Source: DAOTUB01 sp034437455
Lineage (GTDB): Bacteria > Chloroflexota > Anaerolineae > B4-G1
Reading direction: 5' to 3'
DNA length: 43,737 nucleotides
Assembly: GCA_034437455.1 (NCBI GenBank)
Contig: DAOTUB010000331.1
Coordinates: 1-43,737 of the forward strand
The notes under the pieces were generated by a model. The model was not told the DNA's origin. It worked only from the letters and a program-made list of their open reading frames with translations, and did no database searches. Positions 42,326-43,737 of this stretch are shown here, in pieces. The first letter of the stretch is position 1; every line of letters starts with the position of its first letter. The position numbers and the translations under genes are program-made.

Positions 42326-42403
42326 TTCGTAGTGATGACTTTAGTCGTTTTGACCACTCAACCAGCGACTAAAGTCGCCACTACGAACCTATATCGCTGG
42401 TTG
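42326..42403. repeat. Inverted repeat with two mutually exclusive stems
   Basis: Stem 1 pairs TTCGTAGTG..GACTTTAGTCG (42326-42347) with CGACTAAAGTC..CACTACGAA (42366-42387). Stem 2 pairs CAACCAGCGA (42359-42368) with TCGCTGGTTG (42394-42403). They share bases 42366-42368, so both cannot fully form at once. There is no T-tract. It fills the gap between the stand-alone prodomain and the protease, so it may set their relative expression or be a common extragenic repeat. Confidence 0.7.
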
Positions 42404-42456
42404 TTGATGGCGAGTTTTCAACTGCATAGCCGCACTGGATAGATAGGAGGCGGGAG

Positions 42457-43467
42457 ATGATGGTTGCGGAGATGGTGGCCCAGGCGAAGCAGGTCAAGCA
42501 GGCGCACGTTCTCGATCTGTTGAACAAGCGCAACGTTGTGGGCGTTGGTTTGGGGTACAAGATCAGCCAGGGGGTCGACACGGGCGAACTGGGGCTGGTC
42601 GTCTCGGTCATGCGCAAGGAAGCGGTCGCTGTCCTGTCCGCCAAAGATCTGATACCCCCGGCGTTGGAGGGGGTCAAGACGGACGTGGTGGAGACCGGGG
42701 TATTGCGCGCCTTCCAGTTAGGTCCCCTCGATCGCTGGCGTCCTGTGGTTCCGCCCGGTGTTTCTCTGGGGCACTATCAGATCACCGCCGGCACGTTTGG
42801 CTGCCTGGTGCAGCGAGATGGAGAACGCTTCATTCTGTCCAACAATCACGTGCTGGCCGACTCCAATAAGGGTGGAGCAGGGGAGTCGATCCTCCAGCCA
42901 GGCCCGGCGGATGGCGGCGTGAGCACGGATCGCATCGCTACACTGGCCGGCTATGTGGAACTCGACTTTGGCGCTGCCCCGTCGGAGTGTTCCGTCGCCG
43001 ATTGGTCCGCCAAGCTGCTGAATTACGTCGCCGGCGCGTTTGGATCGAGCCATCAACTCCAGCCGGTGAAGCAGACCGCGGGGGTCAATCGGGTGGACGC
43101 GGCGCTGGCCCGACCTTTATCGCTAGACATCGTGAGCAACGAGATTCTCTACATCGGCGCGCCGGTTGGAGTGGGCGCTGCCACGCTGGGGGCCGAGGTG
43201 CAAAAGACGGGGCGCACCACCGGCCATACCCAGGGGGCCATTACTCAGATTGACGCCACGATGAGCATCAGCTATGGCGAGCACGCGGCGCTCTTTACCG
43301 ACCAGCTCGTCGCCGGCGCGATGAGCAGGCCGGGCGATTCCGGCTCGGCAGTGCTGGATATGGAAAAGCGCGTCGTGGGATTGCTCTTTGCCGGTTCTGA
43401 AGCGGCGACGATCATCAATCCGATTGACGAGGTGTTCGCGGCCCTGGACGTGGAGTTGGTCCTGTAA
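42457..43467 (+). CDS. Chymotrypsin-fold serine protease with N-terminal prodomain
   Basis: The 336-residue protein starts at 42457 after AGGAGGCGGGAG. Residues about 20-86 form the NVVGVG-type prodomain shared with the preceding small gene. The protease domain (about 105-336) has the triad in order: H131 (LSNNHVLAD), D214 (NRVDAALARP) and S295 (RPGDSGSAV). The layout resembles bacterial trypsin-like proteins related to plant NAL1. There is no signal peptide or membrane segment, so a cytoplasmic role or non-classical release is likely. It is the last gene of the block and is followed by a strong terminator. Confidence 0.85.
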   Translation: MMVAEMVAQAKQVKQAHVLDLLNKRNVVGVGLGYKISQGVDTGELGLVVSVMRKEAVAVLSAKDLIPPALEGVKTDVVETGVLRAFQLGPLDRWRPVVPPGVSLGHYQITAGTFGCLVQRDGERFILSNNHVLADSNKGGAGESILQPGPADGGVSTDRIATLAGYVELDFGAAPSECSVADWSAKLLNYVAGAFGSSHQLQPVKQTAGVNRVDAALARPLSLDIVSNEILYIGAPVGVGAATLGAEVQKTGRTTGHTQGAITQIDATMSISYGEHAALFTDQLVAGAMSRPGDSGSAVLDMEKRVVGLLFAGSEAATIINPIDEVFAALDVELVL

Positions 43468-43527
43468 TCAAAAGTAAACCGAAAGCCGAGTGAAGGCTCG
43501 GTGACGTACCTTTGGGCTTCTCAAAAT

Positions 43528-43559
43528 GGCCCGGTGCAAAAGCGCCGGGCCGTTTTTTT
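43528..43559 (+). terminator. Intrinsic terminator after the protease gene
   Basis: A GGCCCGGTGC/GCGCCGGGCC stem (43528-43537 with 43542-43551; one mismatched pair) with an AAAA loop is followed by G and seven T. It closes the long + strand gene series. Confidence 0.95.
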
Positions 43560-43608
43560 GTGTGCAGTCCGGTTTTGACCGTTGACTGCCTCCAGGCGAT
43601 CAAATTGG

Positions 43609-43737
43609 GGTAGTGGTTACATATTGACTGATGACGCTCCGAATGGTATATTGTTTCCAAAAATAGACCAGGAGGAGCGCCGGTATGATCCAGACTGTAA
43701 TCACGCATCGCTGCACGAAATGCAACAGTGCCAACAT
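43609..43737 (+). mobile_element. Left end of a second IS1-family-like copy (truncated by window edge)
   Basis: Exact reverse complement of bases 1-129, starting GGTAGTGGTTACATATTGAC. It lies 49 bases past the terminator's T-run and reads out of the window. No flanking duplication can be checked because only one side of each copy is visible. Confidence 0.75.
43685..43737 (+). CDS. IS1-like transposase N-terminus (InsA-type zinc ribbon), partial
   Basis: AGGAGG precedes the ATG at 43685. Seventeen codons (MIQTVITHRCTKCNSAN) and two bases are visible before the window ends. The CxxC begins a zinc ribbon. It is identical to the frame at complement(1-53). Confidence 0.65.
   Translation, partial: MIQTVITHRCTKCNSAN

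Noticed and set aside
1..43737. Composite transposon carrying the whole window
   Set aside because: Two inverted IS left ends fit, but the cargo looks like ordinary chromosomal genes and both ends coincide with the window edges, so assembly breakage at a repeat is simpler.

Overview
This 43.7 kb window most likely comes from a bacterium of the phylum Chloroflexota (Anaerolineae/Caldilineae-like), probably a metagenome contig. The evidence is indirect. It contains very long GAF-array histidine kinases with N-terminal receiver domains, large secreted beta-rich proteins ending in an 'IYLPLVLRN'-type tail, and a bacterial Elp3. I recall all three as frequent in that phylum. No rRNA, tRNA or phylogenetic marker is present to prove it.

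Ends: the first 129 bases and the last 129 bases are exact reverse complements. Each is the left end of an IS1-family-like insertion sequence with the first 17 codons of a zinc-ribbon transposase reading out of the window. The window is therefore the sequence between two divergently oriented copies of one IS, and probably ends there because the assembler could not cross the repeat.

Left arm (130-5302): a VapBC-type toxin-antitoxin pair whose PIN toxin carries a frameshift. Next come a HAD hydrolase and a degenerate ABC ATPase, preceded by a leader with a consensus promoter, a tiny ORF and two tandem intrinsic terminators. Then an Elp3 radical-SAM/acetyltransferase is transcribed divergently from a Trm9-like methyltransferase, a possible wobble-uridine modification pair.

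Secreted block (5525-22213, all +): a metzincin-like metallopeptidase, a gingipain-like (C25) cysteine peptidase, a DNRLRE-containing multidomain protein and two parallel beta-helix proteins. All carry the YLPLVLRN-type motif, four or five of them at the very C-terminus. Intergenic spaces here hold inverted repeats.

Signalling block (22423-39861, all +, tightly packed): a deoxynucleoside kinase fused to a histidine kinase, a 1589-aa REC/PAS/GAF kinase, a 2255-aa REC plus 11-GAF kinase, a second stand-alone deoxynucleoside kinase overlapping a GAF-PAS kinase, and a membrane-anchored PAS kinase. No DNA-binding response regulator is present. The repeated 'dNK followed by GAF-type kinase' layout, once as a fusion and once as overlapping genes, is the most novel-looking feature.

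Right end (39858-43467): an AlaX-type alanyl-tRNA editing protein overlapping the last kinase, a degenerate metallo-beta-lactamase-fold protein, a free-standing copy of a protease prodomain, and the chymotrypsin-fold protease that carries the same prodomain. A strong terminator ends the run before the right IS copy. Spacing suggests that 22591-43467 may be transcribed as one long unit.
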